A stretch of DNA of 64,000 nt from Dromiciops gliroides (GCF_019393635.1 NC_057861.1:192774026-192838025); one strand, 5' to 3'; shown: positions 1 through 12,529, counted from the first letter of the stretch. A program made the numbers and translations. Notes: generated by a model from the sequence alone, not told the origin.

Positions 1-639
1 GGTATTTGAAGTTGAATGATTTTGAAGCCACATTTTATCACCATTAACCAAAAGAGCCACAAGTAAAATATAACATGCTAATACTGGAATTAGAGGTCTT
101 GAAACACAGCAGGCTTCACACAACAGATAGACACATTCTATCTGTTAATGAGTAAAAAAAAAAATTAAAGAGAGAAAAACTGGAAAATGTTAGTTTCATA
201 CATTATTGTAACCAAAAAATTATTTTTTAAATTGCATTTTAAGTTACTAAGTTGGTTACAGAAAAACCTGTAAATTAGAATTTGCTAAGCACACAACATA
301 TCTTCAGTAGTAGCAACATATTGCCTAAACACTAAACACACTGATCTGATGGCTAGTTTCAGTTCTGCTAGTATTTAAATGACTGAACAAGTCACTGAAT
401 TCCTCTAGACCTGTTTCCTCAGTCTAGACAACCTCTATGACTAGAGGTCTAAAGGTCTAGACAACCTCTAGAAAAGGGATTCTTAACCTTTTTGGGAAAT
501 GTTTTTAAAAGCAAAAAATATAAAGGATGACCAAAAGGAAACCAATTATATTGAAACACAATTATCAAAATATTTTTTAAGACAGAAACACTGGACTTAA
601 GACCTCCTGCTCTAAAATTGCTTGCAATTCTAAGAGAGG

Positions 640-880
640 CAGGACACTTCAGCTGAAGAACAGCTGGACTGAAGTCAAGAGAACAGGGTTTAAATCCTGC
701 CCCTGATATCTGATAGCTGTGTAAACTGAGCAAATAATATCACATGGCCTCTCTCACCCTCAGTTTCCTCATCTATAAGATGGGAATATCATTCCTATAC
801 TACCTACCTTTCCATGTTATTGAGAGGAAAGGACTTGGTAGCTTTAAAGCATTGTAGAAATGTGAGCTGGTATCATTGTA
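640..880 (+). repeat. MIR/MAR1-type SINE relic
   Basis: Contains the tRNA-derived SINE core order: GGTTTAAATCCTG, GATAGCTGTGTAAACTGAG, CTCAGTTTCCTCATCTATAA, then GCATTGTAGAAATG. Confidence 0.6.
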
Positions 881-1814
881 CAGATGTGAATTTCACTATT
901 GTAGAATTTTAGTTATTACAGTTTTGCTTTTCCTCCTGTTATTTTAAACATTCAGTACCACTATTGTGCAAAAATAGGCTATACTTGAAACTCTATACAT
1001 ATGCTAAAAAAAAATTACATGCCAAATATGCATACAATTATAAATATCTGGAGCCCTCTAAGCAAAGGACTATATGGGGAATAAAATTGGTTTGTTTCCT
1101 TTTCAAAATGAATGTTTTGCATGATGTTTCTGAGTCACACGTCTCTGGGGTGCTTCCAAAGTTCATTCATGTACAAAACATCTGCAATTAAGCAGCAAGC
1201 ACTGATGGGAGGCTTGGGTTTTGTTGTTGATTTCTCAATAATGTACATTAATTTCTTTTAAAAAACAAATAAATAAGAACATCTCTTCTGGCACCAAGGG
1301 TAGCTAATAATTGTTTATTGTATTAAAGACCTAACAAATATTAAATTATGAAACAAAAAGAAGAAAAAATATAATTTATATTTTCTCTTTATGCTTTTTT
1401 AAAAATGATAAATGGTCTGAGTAGAATAGAAAGTTAAGAATCCTTGTATTTAGCCAGAGCTCTGTTGAGTTATGGGCGGGGGGGGGGGGTCCGGAAAGGG
1501 TAGGTGCTTCATGGAGATATCTATTCTTTCTGTGTCAGTTTCTTAATCCATAAAAATTTAAAAATAATATGGATTAATGATTAAAAATGACTTTTAAATA
1601 TGAAGCAAAATGAGATAGTAAGTAGACTCAAGAAGCATCAGTACATCCTTATGACCTTTAGGATGAAATACAAACTCTTCTTTTTGGGTATTTAAAGTCC
1701 TTCATGATATGACCCTAGTCTACCTTACAGACTAATGTCAAATGAGAGCCCCTAGCAAACTCTATGATCTAGCCAAACTGACCAACTGGCTACATAATGT
1801 ATACCACATCCTAT

Positions 1815-2020
1815 CATGGAATCATAGAGAGAGTTCTCTGAGTCAATGGATCTGAACTCAGATCTTACATCTGATGCTTCCTTACTATCTCCGTGAGTTT
1901 GGGCAAGTCACCTAACCTCCCTGAGCCTCAGTTTCCACACTTGTAAAATCAGAGACAGTAGACTAGATGGTTTCTGAGATGCTTTCTAGCTTTTGATCTA
2001 TAATCCTATGATGTGACCTC
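1815..2020 (+). repeat. MIR-type SINE relic
   Basis: Has GTTTGGGCAAGTCACCTAAC, CCTCAGTTTCCACACTTGTA and AGATGCTTTCTAGC-type core elements. Confidence 0.6.
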
Positions 2021-2107
2021 ATACGAGTATGCCTTTGCACTATTTTGCATAGTCATTCGCCACTCCTGGACTGTTCTTTCTTCTCACTTCCACTTCCTGG
2101 TAATTTC

Positions 2108-2366
2108 TAGCTAAGTGGCATAATGGATAGAGTGCTAGGGGAGGAGTCAGGAAGCCTTGATTTCAATTCAAACCTCCAACATTTATTAACTGGGTAACCC
2201 CTAGCAAGTCACTTAACTTCTGGTTGCCTCAGTTTCTTCATCTGTAAACTGGGGCTAATAATAACACCTACCTCCCAAGGTTGTTGTGAGGATAAAATGA
2301 GGTAATATTTGTAAAACACTTTGCAAACCTTAAAGCGCTATATAAATGCTAGCTGTTGTTATTTAT
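2108..2366 (+). repeat. MAR1-type marsupial SINE
   Basis: Head CTAAGTGGCATAATGGATAG, core CAAGTCACTTAACTTCTGG, and an RTE-like 3' tail (AACACTTTGCAAACCTTAAA, then GCGCTATATAAATGCTAGCT). One of the best preserved MAR1-like copies here. Confidence 0.8.
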
Positions 2367-2710
2367 CTTAAATACTGCCTCCTTGATTAAGCCTTTCCTG
2401 ATTCCTGGTTATTAACATTCAACCATACTCCTCTAACTAAATCATTTTGAACTTGTTTTGCGTATGTATATGTTTTTATGTATTTAACTGTGTATGTGTT
2501 ATTCCCTGCTTCTCACAAAATGTAAGCTTGAGTGCAGGGATTGTTTTGTTTTTGCCTTCAAATCTCCAATTCCAAGAACAGTACCTGATTACTTAGGAGG
2601 TATTTAATGTGCTTGTTGGAATGAGTTGATTTGTCAGAATTAATAGGGTTTACACTAAAAGGAAAAAAAAAGTTATACAAAGTCTTTTTGATATTATGGA
2701 GGCATTATTT

Positions 2711-2734
2711 GAGAGAGAGAGAGAGAGAGAGAGA
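2711..2734. repeat. (GA)12 microsatellite
   Basis: Uninterrupted GA dinucleotides. Confidence 0.95.
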
Positions 2735-5047
2735 AGCAGGAAAGAAAAAAATCCAAAAATGTTATGGCAAATTTCTGATCCAAAGAATGTTGGGGTGATT
2801 AAAAATACAACAGTTTCAGTTGCGTAGTTAGTGATTCTATTGACGTCCATCTGCAGTTATCCTGCAGTTTTTCATGTATGTTAACAGAGAGATATTCTTT
2901 GTGGAAGGAAGTTTGGTCAGTATCTCTGACTGGTAAAATAACTTAGGATCTCCTTTCTACAGTAGCTTCCAGCTGCCCTAGAGCACCAGTTAATGAGATC
3001 ACATGGAAACATATTGCAAAGGATCAGGAAACATATTTTGATGTAGGACCAAAACAGTGGAAAAATGTTAACTTTGTAATCCTCTGAGGATGGTTTTGGA
3101 CATTTTATATGTTTTTGTATGTTTATATTAGGGAATAGGAATGCTGTGTGCATAATATCTACCAAGAGGCTTTCTGTAACCAAAAGATAAAGATAACATA
3201 ATAATTTGACTGACATGAATACTGGTTGAAATTTCTAAAGGCAAAAAAAAAAAAAACGCCATCACTCCCATGCCTTTTCAATAATCACTGCCATGTAGTA
3301 CCATGTAATGGATTAAAAATATAACATAAACTGAAGGGAGCAGATTGACAGACGTTCCCAAAGAATGTATTGGCTGTTCAACAAATCTAGAGAGAAATTC
3401 AGTAAAGGCTATTGTGTGTGTGAGCATGTGTGCATATATATGTTCACATATGCATACAAACTCAAGAGAACCTCTATTTTATACTTCTACTTTTACTATT
3501 GTTATAAAACAATATTAATCCCTATTTAATTAATTTCTTTAAAATCATTCCTATGATTTCTTTTTTTAAAAAAACTTCTTGATGTGAATGTCTTCATGTA
3601 ACAATTTTAATCTGATATGTATTTCCATAGACTTGTTTTTAGCAGCTTTTAATGAGGTATAGAAAAAGGTATGAAATATATTTCTGTGGACTATAATGCC
3701 TGTAAAAATGCCTATTACACAAATGGCAACATACCCACAATTAAGTCCATTTAAAACATTGATTATTTTAATTCATTATATTTATATAATTCATGTGGCC
3801 TCTTTAAGAGGATTCACTTTAAAATATTGTTATTATTTATCATTTGTTTTTAAACATGATAGTTTACTAGTCATTGAATTTATTTTAAAAGTTGCCAAAT
3901 AGGGGGACAAAGTAATTCTATGTTTCTAAATCAAATCAGCCTCTGAATGCTAGTTCTGGTGATAATTTGAAGATTGACCTTCTATACCAAGTAGTTGTCA
4001 AAGTTTAAGTTTTCACAGAACTTTAGACCTGTCTCATGAGACTCAAGAAAACTATTCTATTTCTTGTTTTTACTAATAGTATCTTCCATGTGTTCTTTTG
4101 GGAAACAAATTAAAACAACAAAGAAAAACCACTCTGTCTCTTGCATTGTGTCTTTAAAACAAACATAGATTCTTAAATGGGTTCATTGGTAAGATGACAC
4201 TGAACTCTCTGCTTACAGTCTTAATCCTAGAATACCATATAGCCCTTTAATTATATAAAAGCCAGGAATAGAGAGCCTGGTATTTTTAAATAAAGAAGAA
4301 AATTATAAAAGCTATTTTAAGACTGACAAACTATCCTACTGCAATATTTAAAAAAAACAGTATTTCCCCAATCCAAAGATTCCTGTGCTAATTTTTTAAA
4401 ATTTTCTTATCCTTCTACCCCAAGTCTCTCTTCTTCTTCACCCCTCCCAGTATGCTTTTCACTTCTCCCTCCCTGAATGTTGAAGTAAAAAATGAGTTTG
4501 GGGTGGAAAATGCCATGAAGACAAAGAGAAAAGAAAAAAAGAAAGTTAAATAACTAATGATGCTACATCAGGTAACATGCCGTTGTTTCTGTACAAAAAA
4601 TTAAAAGGCTTGGACTGCAAGAGGTCATTAGTGGGCCACCTGTTGGGGAAGCAGTTGTTTAGTTAAAAATGAAAATGTTGGACTAATTAAGTGAACCAAA
4701 CAGTGTAGCAGCAGTTAGACTGCACTGTTAAAAACACCAAGTTCAGAATACATTTGTGTTTCCTGTCACCAGACTGCCAGAGACCAAGCACTCTGTCTCA
4801 AGGGAAGAGAATGCTGTGTTGTTCTTGAAACACCAATATGGCTGGTTGTCAAGAGCCGCCTTTTTTCTGCTCCATGGGAATTTCTCAACTTGAGTCACAT
4901 CTGCACCCAGATGCAATGACAATAGTAAGATAAAGAAATTAGGACAGGAAGAAGTGGAATGAACAAGCAAGATAGAAATATGAAGAGTTTGGGTATATTT
5001 CTTACATTTTTTTAAATGTATTTGTAGAAAATAATAATAAATCTTAC

Positions 5048-6149
5048 CTCATATATGAAGTGGGAGACAGCGGCTTTGGTTTGGCCCATTGGTATGGATT
5101 TTGTGGCACTGAAAGGTACTGATCACAGAAGTTTCCTTTCCTGATATGCTGGAAGCTAGAAAATTCTTCAGGTGATAAATCAGAAGTGGGCGAAATGGTC
5201 CCATGATCCTCACCAGCTGGTTCTATCTTGAGTGTCATGGAAGGAGTATGCTCTAGGGCCGTTTTCCTGGACTTTATGGGAATCCCATCATTCATGTCGA
5301 TTGTGCTGTCTGTGGTGAGGGCATTAATAGCAGCCACAATGGCAGAACTGGTATATTGGTTAGTGTTTCCCAGCCATGTCTCATCTGTCACACTAACTCG
5401 AGGGGAATTCTGGGGAGATGGTGTTGGAGAATGATGTGGTGAGTAAGATGTCTGCCTCCCATTTAGATTATATTTCCTCTTGTTGCAAGGGGAAGATGGC
5501 CTGGAGTTACGGGTGCTGAGCCAGTTTTCCTCTGTAATGCTTGTTCTTGGGGATGCAGATGGAGAATGCCTAGGAGAATTCAGCAAGTTGCAGGCCACCA
5601 TACCCCGCGGATATCCTTCCTCTGGGTCAGTGGTCTTGGGAGAGACACAAGGAGACTGCCATGGGGATGTCTGAGGAGATGTGTATGGGTAAGAATAATT
5701 GGATTCATATGATGATGCTTCAGAATTACAGCTTCGGGAAGATAAGCTACTAGCTGGACTCAGGCAAGATGGATCTCTATAAGCTTCAATGTTTGGTAGA
5801 TTCAAGGTGGCAGTAGAAGGAGATCGTTTAGAGTTTGGTATTGTTTCTTCAACATCAGCATCATGAAAAAACTGGTTGTTGTTATGATGAAGTCCCAAAT
5901 AAGAAGTTATCTCAATCCGAGGACTTTCTAGTGCTGGGGCTCCATTAGGTCTGACATTTGAAGAAAGATAATATCCTGAAGTCCCACTGTCAATACTGCC
6001 TCCATATCCAGAGGGATGATTTGTTGATGGTACAACTGAAATGACTGGATTGGATGTCTGAAGATCATGGCATGGGGTTGACAATGAGGGATGGGCCACA
6101 TTGAGAGGCAAACCAGCATTGATATTTGAAGATGTGTAATTATAGTGTT
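5048..6149 (-). CDS. NFATC1: NFATC1 shared exon: calcineurin-regulatory domain (partial CDS)
   Basis: Large exon common to alpha and beta isoforms, 1102 bp, 366 whole codons plus a split codon at each end. It encodes most of the NFAT homology region that holds the protein in the cytoplasm until calcineurin dephosphorylates it. Acceptor is a pyrimidine tract plus CAG at 6152-6150; donor is ATGAG|GTAAGAT (GT at 5047-5046). Using alpha numbering: calcineurin docking motif SPRIEIT at 124-130 (5905-5925), serine-rich region about 178-199, SP1 about 206-219, SP2 about 240-253, basic NLS NKRKY about 271-275, SP3 about 285-301, and a KSRKT basic patch near 341. The exon ends at AKPKPLSPTSYM, just before the Rel DNA-binding domain, which is off the left edge. 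NFATC1 is chosen over C2, C3 and C4 because the YTSPQTSPWQSPCVSPKTTDPEEG-type stretch and the INALTTDS stretch are NFATc1-specific. No stop or frameshift, so the gene looks functional. A leftward frame to 6192 includes intron and is not coding. Confidence 0.97.
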
Positions 6150-7223
6150 CTGGAAGGAAAAAAAAATTAAAAGAATGGCATGAGTCATTCATCTGGCAAA
6201 CATGAACCCATTAGCTTAATGAATTCTATGGGATTGTGAAGCCATTGTCAGCAAAAAACACCAGGATAAGGGTACATGTAGACCAGGATTCAGACCAAGG
6301 GTGTTAGGCATTTAGACTATCTGTATTCTGAAAAGGTAAGTATCATAATGTTAGGACATAGATCTTCAGGTCTCCAAATTCAGCACTAAATGCACTATGT
6401 TACATACAACCTCTTTGGCTGACGTCCTAAGTACAGAACTTGCAATCCCAGCTTGTACCACTAAAAGAGGAGAATGAGTTCTCCCTATACTTCCCTTTGG
6501 AAAGAATATAATCTAATAATAAACCAACAGACATTCAAAGTTGGTGTCAAATTATTTTATTTAAAAACATTATTCTAGGCAGAGACAAGATGGCAGAGGA
6601 AAGGCTGTAACTTTTGGAGCACCCCACAATCCATCCACATACCTTCAAAAAAATGCCATATGACAACTCTTGGAGCAGCAGAACCCACAAAAGGACAGAG
6701 TGGGATCATTTTTCAGGCAAAGACAGCCGAAAAGGGTGACAGGGATAGTTTGCTGTACCAGGGTGAGAGAGGAGCACAGTGCACAGTGCAGATCTAGCCC
6801 CAAGTAGGCTGTGCCTCCAGAGTCTCAGAATCATCAACATAGGTGGCTACTTCTGAAACTTGGCTCATGGACCAGTGAGGGGGTCCAGCAGTTGACCAGG
6901 GGGAAATAGTAGCAGTCTCTGCTGGAGCTAAGGCTAAGCGCCCCTGTGTTCTGAACCAGTAAACAGACTCAAGTGGCAGCAGCCCAGTGGGGGAGGGGCA
7001 TAGGAATGCCAAGCTTGCAACCACAAAGAATCAGATTTCAATAAGATTTCTGCTTCCAGGTTAAAGAGCAAGCAGGCATGTGATTGCTTATAGGCCAGGT
7101 GGGCTGAGAATGAGACTCTCCTTAAACTGTACCACCTGTGACCCCCTGAAGCTTAGGATAGTATGTTCTGGAAGTAGGGCTCCACTTTAAGAAGGAGTTA
7201 GAATCAAGAAATAGGCAGGCAAG

Positions 7224-8206
7224 ATGAGCAGGCAGAAAAAGCAGCAGATCATCAAAAGTTTCTTTGGTGACAAGGTAGATCAAAATATGCCTTCAGAAGA
7301 AGATAACAAAATCAAAGCTCCTACATCCAAAGATTCCAAGAAAAATATGAATTGGTCTCAGACCATGGAAGTGCTTAAAAAGGACTTTCAAGATAAAGTA
7401 AGAGAGGAAGAGGGAAAAGTAAGAGAGGTAGAGGGAAAAAAATAGAAAGAGAAATGAGAATGATGCAGGAGGGTCATGAGGAAAAAGTCAATAGCTTGAA
7501 AAGCCAAATTGACCAAATGGAAAAGAAGGTACAGAATCTCTCTGAAGAAAATCATTGCTTAAGAATTAGGATAGAGCAAATAGAAGCTAATGACTTTATG
7601 AGAAATCAAGACACAATAAAGCAAATCCAAATTAATAAAAAAAAAATAGAGGGCAATATGAAATATCTCCTTGGAAAAACAGCTCACCTGGAAAATAGAT
7701 TCAGGAGAGATAATTTGAAAATCATTGGACTACCTGAAAACCATGATCAAAAAAAGAACCTAGACATCATCTTCCAAGAAATTATCAGGGAAAATTGCCC
7801 TGATATTCTAGAAGCAAAAGGTAAAATAGAAATTGAAAGAATCCACTGATCACCTCCTGAAAGAGATCCCAACAGGAAAACTTCCAGGAATATTATAGCC
7901 AAATTCCAGAACTCACAGGTCAAGGAGAAAATATTACAAACAGCTAGAAAAAAACAATTCAAGTACTGTGGAGCTACAGTCAGGATAACACAAGATCTAG
8001 CAGCTTCTACATTAAAGGATTGGAGGGCATGAATATGATATTCCAGAGAGCAAAGGAACTGGGATAACAACCAAGAATCACCTACCCAGCAAAACTGATT
8101 ATAATCTTTCAGGGGGTAAATGGGACTTCAATGAAAAAGAGGACTTTCAGGCATTCATGATGAAAAGACCTGAACTGAATAGAAAATTTCACTTTCAAAT
8201 ATAAGA
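7224..8206 (+). pseudogene. L1/HAL1 ORF1p relic (RNA-binding chaperone)
   Basis: Begins MSRQKKQQIIKSFF, then a charged coiled-coil region (QIDQMEKKVQNLSEEN and similar heptads), followed by the L1 ORF1p RRM hallmark RRDNLKIIGLPE near 7707-7742 and the IERIH motif near 7835. A stop at 7443-7445 and a frame change before 7454 break the N-terminal part. A TGA at 7847-7849 follows IERIH where L1 ORF1 normally has Arg, as expected from CGA to TGA decay of a CpG. The C-terminal domain continues in the same frame to a further stop at 8029-8031, and similarity resumes to about 8206. Dead copy. Confidence 0.75.
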
Positions 8207-8432
8207 CCCTAGAGAAACATAAAAAGATAAACAGGAAAAGAAATCATGAGGGATGTTAAAAGGTTAAACTGTTTACATTCCTACAAGGGAAGATAATATT
8301 TCTAACTCATAAGAACTTTCTCAGTATTAGGGCAGCTGAAAGGAATATACTTAGACAGAGGGCACAGGTGTGAATTGGATATGAAGGGATTATATTATAG
8401 CATTTGGTTTTTGTTTATCCTTGTTTTTGTGT

Positions 8433-8536
8433 GGGGCAAGCAGGGTGGGTGGCTTATGTCTGAGGTTGGATTGGGGCTCAGGGCCTCCTAGGTCCAGGGC
8501 TGGTGTTTTGTTCACTGGGTCACCTAGCTGCCCCAT
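8433..8536 (-). repeat. Diverged WSINE-like fragment inside HAL1
   Basis: The plus strand ends GGTCACCTAGCTGCCCC, the reverse complement of the WSINE head; the body (CCTAGGTCCAGGGCTGG) also matches. Strongly diverged and shortened. Confidence 0.6.
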
Positions 8537-9539
8537 AATGACATCTTTAAAATAAAGTTCAGGGGTAAGAGGAATGCACTGGAAGAAAGGGAAAGGGAGA
8601 GATGGAATGTGGTAAAGTAGCTCACATAAAATAAAGAAGAAAAGGCTTATGGAGTGGAGGGGAAGATGGGGAAGAAGCGGGGAAGTGAGTGAGCCTTACT
8701 CTCATCAGAACTGGCTCAAAGAGGGAATAACATACACACTCAAGTGGGTATATTAATATATCTTGCCCTGCGGGAAAGTGGGAGGGGAAGGAGATAAGGG
8801 GGGGGAGAGAGAGGTGAAGGAAGGGAGGGCAGATTAGGGGAGGGGAAAGTAAAAAGCAAAACACTTTTGAGGAGGGATAGGGTTAAAGAAGATAGAAAAA
8901 TAGTGAATATCAAGAGGAAGGAATAAGATGGAGGGCGATACAGGTAGCAATAGTAACTGTGAAAAAAATGATAAGCAGGATGCTTTCAGAAGGACTTATG
9001 AAAATGCAATTCATCTACAGAGAAAAAACTGATGGTATCTGAATACAGAATGAAGTATAATTTTTTTTGTTAGTTCCTCTTTCTAAAGTTTTGTCTGTTT
9101 TCTTTCACAACCTGACTAATGTGGATGTGTTTTGCATGACTGCACATGTATGACTTATATTGAATTGCTTGATTTCTTAGGGAGGGGCAGGGAGGGCAGG
9201 AGGAATAAAATTTGGAACACAAAGTTTTTTAAAAATCAATGTGAAAAAAAGTGGGATTTTTTTACATGTAACTAGGGGAAAATGCCAAATTAACTAATTA
9301 ATTTTTTTAAAACCCTGTAACAAAGTCAAGTAAAACAAATTTTACATTGAAAAAATAAAAATAAAAACATTATTTTAAGAAGGGGTCTACAGGCTTCACC
9401 AAACTGCCAAAGAGGCCTGTGATACCACAGACTGCCAAAGAGGTCCAAGTTAAGAACCCTGTTGAAATATTGACTCTAATCCATTCATTTTATAGACAAA
9501 GTAAGAAAGCCTTGAAAGGGAGCAAAGTATGATGGAAAG

Positions 9540-9700
9540 CTTATTCAATTTTAAATCAGAAAATCTAGATGCAAATATCTTACTATTTACTACCTGTGGG
9601 AGCTTGGACAAGTGGCACTTGTCATTTGTACCAGATAATCTACAAGGTCCCCTCCAACATTAAATCTTGTGATGAAGTTAAGTAACTTAACTTGCCCAAG
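9540..9700 (+). repeat. MIR-type SINE relic
   Basis: Weak match to the SINE core (TTACTACCTGTGGGAGCTTGG, then TAATCTACAAGGTCCC). Highly diverged. Confidence 0.4.
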
Positions 9701-10108
9701 ATGACAGTGAAACTCAGGTTCTTATCTCCTGTACAAATTTTCTTCCTACTACACCACATTAAAATATCTCAGGTCTCTATTGTCAGTACATTGATTGAAG
9801 GGTATAAACAAAGAATACAAAATATAATAGACAGGACCCCCAAATTGTATACCCACTTGTGTTGAATTGCAAAAATAAAAATTTTAAAATACAAGAAAAA
9901 AATCTCTTTTAAGAAAATAAGCAGAAATGATATTCCTTACTCAAAGTCTATAAAAATTAAAATGAATAATATTAGTGTTCCAAATGACAGGGAACTCATG
10001 TAAAGAAATCTACTGATATATAATATGTTGCTTCTACATGAATGCTAGGCTAACCCAAATACAAGAGGAATTCTACATGCTACTAACAATATTCTAGAGT
10101 CTATAGTT

Positions 10109-11098
10109 TGTGGGAATTTATTTTGATTTGGGGACCCTGCCTTTGGGCTGAAATTAAAAAGCCTTAGGCTCTCAGGGTTTTTTTCTGTGTGAGGGGCTGG
10201 TGCCCCTCCCCCTCCACTCCAGCTGAGCCAAAAAAAAACCCTGTGGGCTTTTCAGGACCCCAGGTAACACAGCTGGGGGTGGGGGGAAGAAACCCCAGCT
10301 TCCTACGCCCTGAGGGGAGCTGCCCCAGAGATCCCAGGCTTGTCCTGCCAGGCCCTAGCATAGCCCGTGCGGAGGTCCCAGGCATACAGCAGGGGGCACG
10401 GGCCCCTCAAGCCCCACTGGGCACAGCCCTAGTGCAGCCTGCAGATTAGCTTGGCATGTGAGGGGGTTCAGGGAGCCCAAGGTTTGAGGGGAGAGAAGGA
10501 ACATATATACAGGGGAGCGAGACAGTAAAGGGGGGATGCAAGGAGGCTGGAAGATTAAGAGAATGGACAGAAGGGGGGCTGCTACAAGGATGCTAAGCAG
10601 ACTGAGGCTGTGTAAAGGGAGGGGCTGACAGAGACAAAGAAAAGACTAAGAGAAAAGACTAAGAGCAATGAAGAACGCCAGAAGGCTAGAGACATGGAGA
10701 GGTAGGTGAGAAAGGGATGCTAGAGACGCCAGGGGGTTGGCAACAGAGGTGAGGACACTAAGCGGCTTTTCAGGGGGGTCAACAAAGTGAAAGGGGTTTG
10801 GAGTTAGAAGTGAAAGTGAAGCAGGGAAGCTGGAGTGAAGGAGAAAGAGTGAAAGTTGGAGAAAGCTGGAGCATACTCTAAGGCAAGAGGCGGCAATGGC
10901 CCTTATCATATTAAAAGCAGACAGGTTGTATAATTTGAATTTTTTTACCCTTATCATTTACATTGATTTTTATAAATAAATTCTGCTTTGGTTATTTAAT
11001 TAAGAGGCTTCTTATTCATTTGCTTATCAATTTGGGAGCAGTGTGGAGAAATTTTTTAAACGGCCCATATTAAATTAATAGCAGTCAAACATCCCACA
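10109..11098 (+). mobile_element. LTR-like block, probable solo LTR of an endogenous retrovirus
   Basis: Starts TGTGGGA and ends TCCCACA, a perfect 7-bp inverted terminal pair of the TG...CA type. The inside has LTR-like order: GC-rich U3 (10160-10480), TATA-like ACATATATA near 10501, purine-rich middle, then AATAAA at 10975-10980 about 120 bp before the end. It is more GC-rich than its flanks. No clean target-site duplication was found next to these ends, and no gag/pol sequence adjoins it. An unusual unclassified insertion is the alternative. Confidence 0.45.
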
Positions 11099-11524
11099 CA
11101 TCAGTCAAAAGTTCAAAGATTAGACTTCCAGTAAGATTAGTCCCCCCAAATTAGGCAAGTTAGCTAAAATATTTTTACATTTGAATAGTGACCACAGCAG
11201 GACTTAAGGCCCAATTAAATTTTTCTAAAGTTATACTTTTTCATATAATCATAATTTTCCATATAAGTCCAGTTGTATAATTTTTCAGACAAGATTAGCT
11301 AGTTAAGTTAATAATTTTTTCTTTACAAGTTCTAAGCAATACTATCAATATGCAATTAATAGGGTCACAAAGTAAGTATCTGAGGCAGAATTTAAAACCA
11401 GGTCTTTCTCAACTGGGTGGGGAGTAAGGGAGTTGGGAAGGTTGGTTATAAACCAAGTAGTTAGCATATAAAAATGTTTTAAGTGATAATATAATTCTAC
11501 TTAATTAAGAGGCCCAACCACATA

Positions 11525-11790
11525 CACAGCAGTCATGCACTGAACCTAAAGTTAGGAAGACTAAGTTAAAACCCGGCCTCAGAAACTTACTGAGACCCTA
11601 GATAAATCATTTCACTTCTCCAGGAATCTATAAAATGGGAATACCATCATCATCATTACCACTACCACTATCACCACCATCTAGCTTTCTCACAGAGTTG
11701 TTGTGAGTCTCAAATGAAATAATACATATAAAGCATTATTCAAATCTAGAAGCAATACATAAATATGAATTATTACTATCAAATGGGCCT
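11525..11790 (+). repeat. MAR1/MIR-type SINE relic
   Basis: Core CGGCCTCAGAAACTTACTGAG and tail GTTGTTGTGAGTCTCAAATG, then ACATATAAAGCATTATTCAAA. A CAT/CAC-rich stretch sits inside at 11645-11685. Confidence 0.55.
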
Positions 11791-12259
11791 GGATAACATT
11801 GAACTACAGATCTAACATTATTGAGAGCTTATAGCACTCTTGCAATTATATTTTTTTGCCAATCCTTACTCCACTCTGCCTTCCTGGGGTTCTGCTCTCC
11901 CCGTTCCCTGGTCTTGATCACATCAAACTTTTAATTACTATGTTCTAGGGACCTATTTCCTATCATCATTCCATTTCCCTCAAGCATCTAACAATATTCT
12001 ACACAGAGCTGTTTTTCTTGTGTGTCACTATCTTATTCAAAGCCCTATACCTACAGAGCAATTATGAAGGATGCTGTAAGTCAAGGTGACCAAATGGGAT
12101 ATAGTAAAAATTACCCATAATCACAAGAACATCTGATTCACTTATCCCTATATTTACTCAACAAAATACTGCCCACTTCATGCCCGGCTTCACACCCATG
12201 GTGCTAAGCCCTGTAAGAGACTTACAGAAGCCTAGTAAAGAACTGCAGCATCAAGGAGT

Positions 12260-12400
12260 TTCTAATAATATGATCCATTAGATTGTGAGCTCCTTGAGGG
12301 CAGTGACTGTCTTTTGTCTATCTTCATATCCCCAAGGCTCAGCACAGCCCCTAGCATATAATAAGCACTTAATAAATGTTTAGTGGCTGACTAACAGAAA
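12260..12400 (+). repeat. L2/CR1-type LINE 3' end
   Basis: Typical end sequence GATTGTGAGCTCCTTGAGGG through AGCACTTAATAAATGTTTAG. Confidence 0.7.
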
Positions 12401-12529
12401 TGATAAAGATCCAGGAAATTTTCTAACAGTTTCCAAACTTGTTTAAGTAACAGAAACATTTTAATATTTTTAAATAGTGGAACCTTTATGAAGTGAATAT
12501 ATTTCAATTACATGATAATGGAAAGTACC

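Larger units (their letters stand above)
1610..2625 (+). repeat. L2-type LINE 3' part, interrupted by two SINEs
   Basis: L2-like text (AAATACAAACTCTTCTTTTTGGG, with CTGGACTGTTCTTTCTTCTC further on) runs to 2107 and resumes at about 2366 (GCCTTTCCTGATTCCTGG, TGTAAGCTTGAGTGCAGGGA). A MIR at 1815-2020 and a MAR1 at 2108-2366 interrupt it. Confidence 0.6.
1..5047 (-). other. NFATC1: NFATC1 intron after the shared exon (partial)
   Basis: Intron sequence running off the left edge. No Rel-domain exon was found in any minus-strand frame. Besides the repeats listed separately it is AT-rich. The 4660-4990 part just past the exon is not recognisably repetitive and has no coding signature. Confidence 0.85.
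6575..9361 (+). mobile_element. HAL1 (half-L1) retrotransposon, full-length-like, decayed
   Basis: Non-autonomous L1 relative that carries only ORF1. It starts at a GGCAGAGACAAGATGGCAGAGG-like 5' end and finishes in an A-rich tail. Both sides carry the same 13-bp target-site duplication (TAAAAACATTATT at 6562-6574 and 9362-9374), which fixes the ends. ORF1 remains occupy about 7224-8200, and the rest up to 9361 shows no endonuclease or reverse transcriptase, so lack of ORF2 is a family trait rather than a truncation. HAL1 families are known in marsupials. A shortened antisense WSINE-like piece lies within it at about 8433-8536. Confidence 0.75.

Noticed and set aside
1..5047. Next NFATC1 exon (start of Rel domain)
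   Set aside because: No minus-strand frame shows the Rel-domain start, so it must lie beyond the window.
5048..6149. Assignment to NFATC2, NFATC3 or NFATC4
   Set aside because: SP-box spacing, the INALTTDS and YQWAKPKPLSPTSYM stretches, and both first exons match NFATc1 specifically.
6150..6192. Extension of the shared exon to an upstream ATG
   Set aside because: A pyrimidine tract and CAG acceptor sit at 6150, and NFATc1 similarity begins exactly at 6149.
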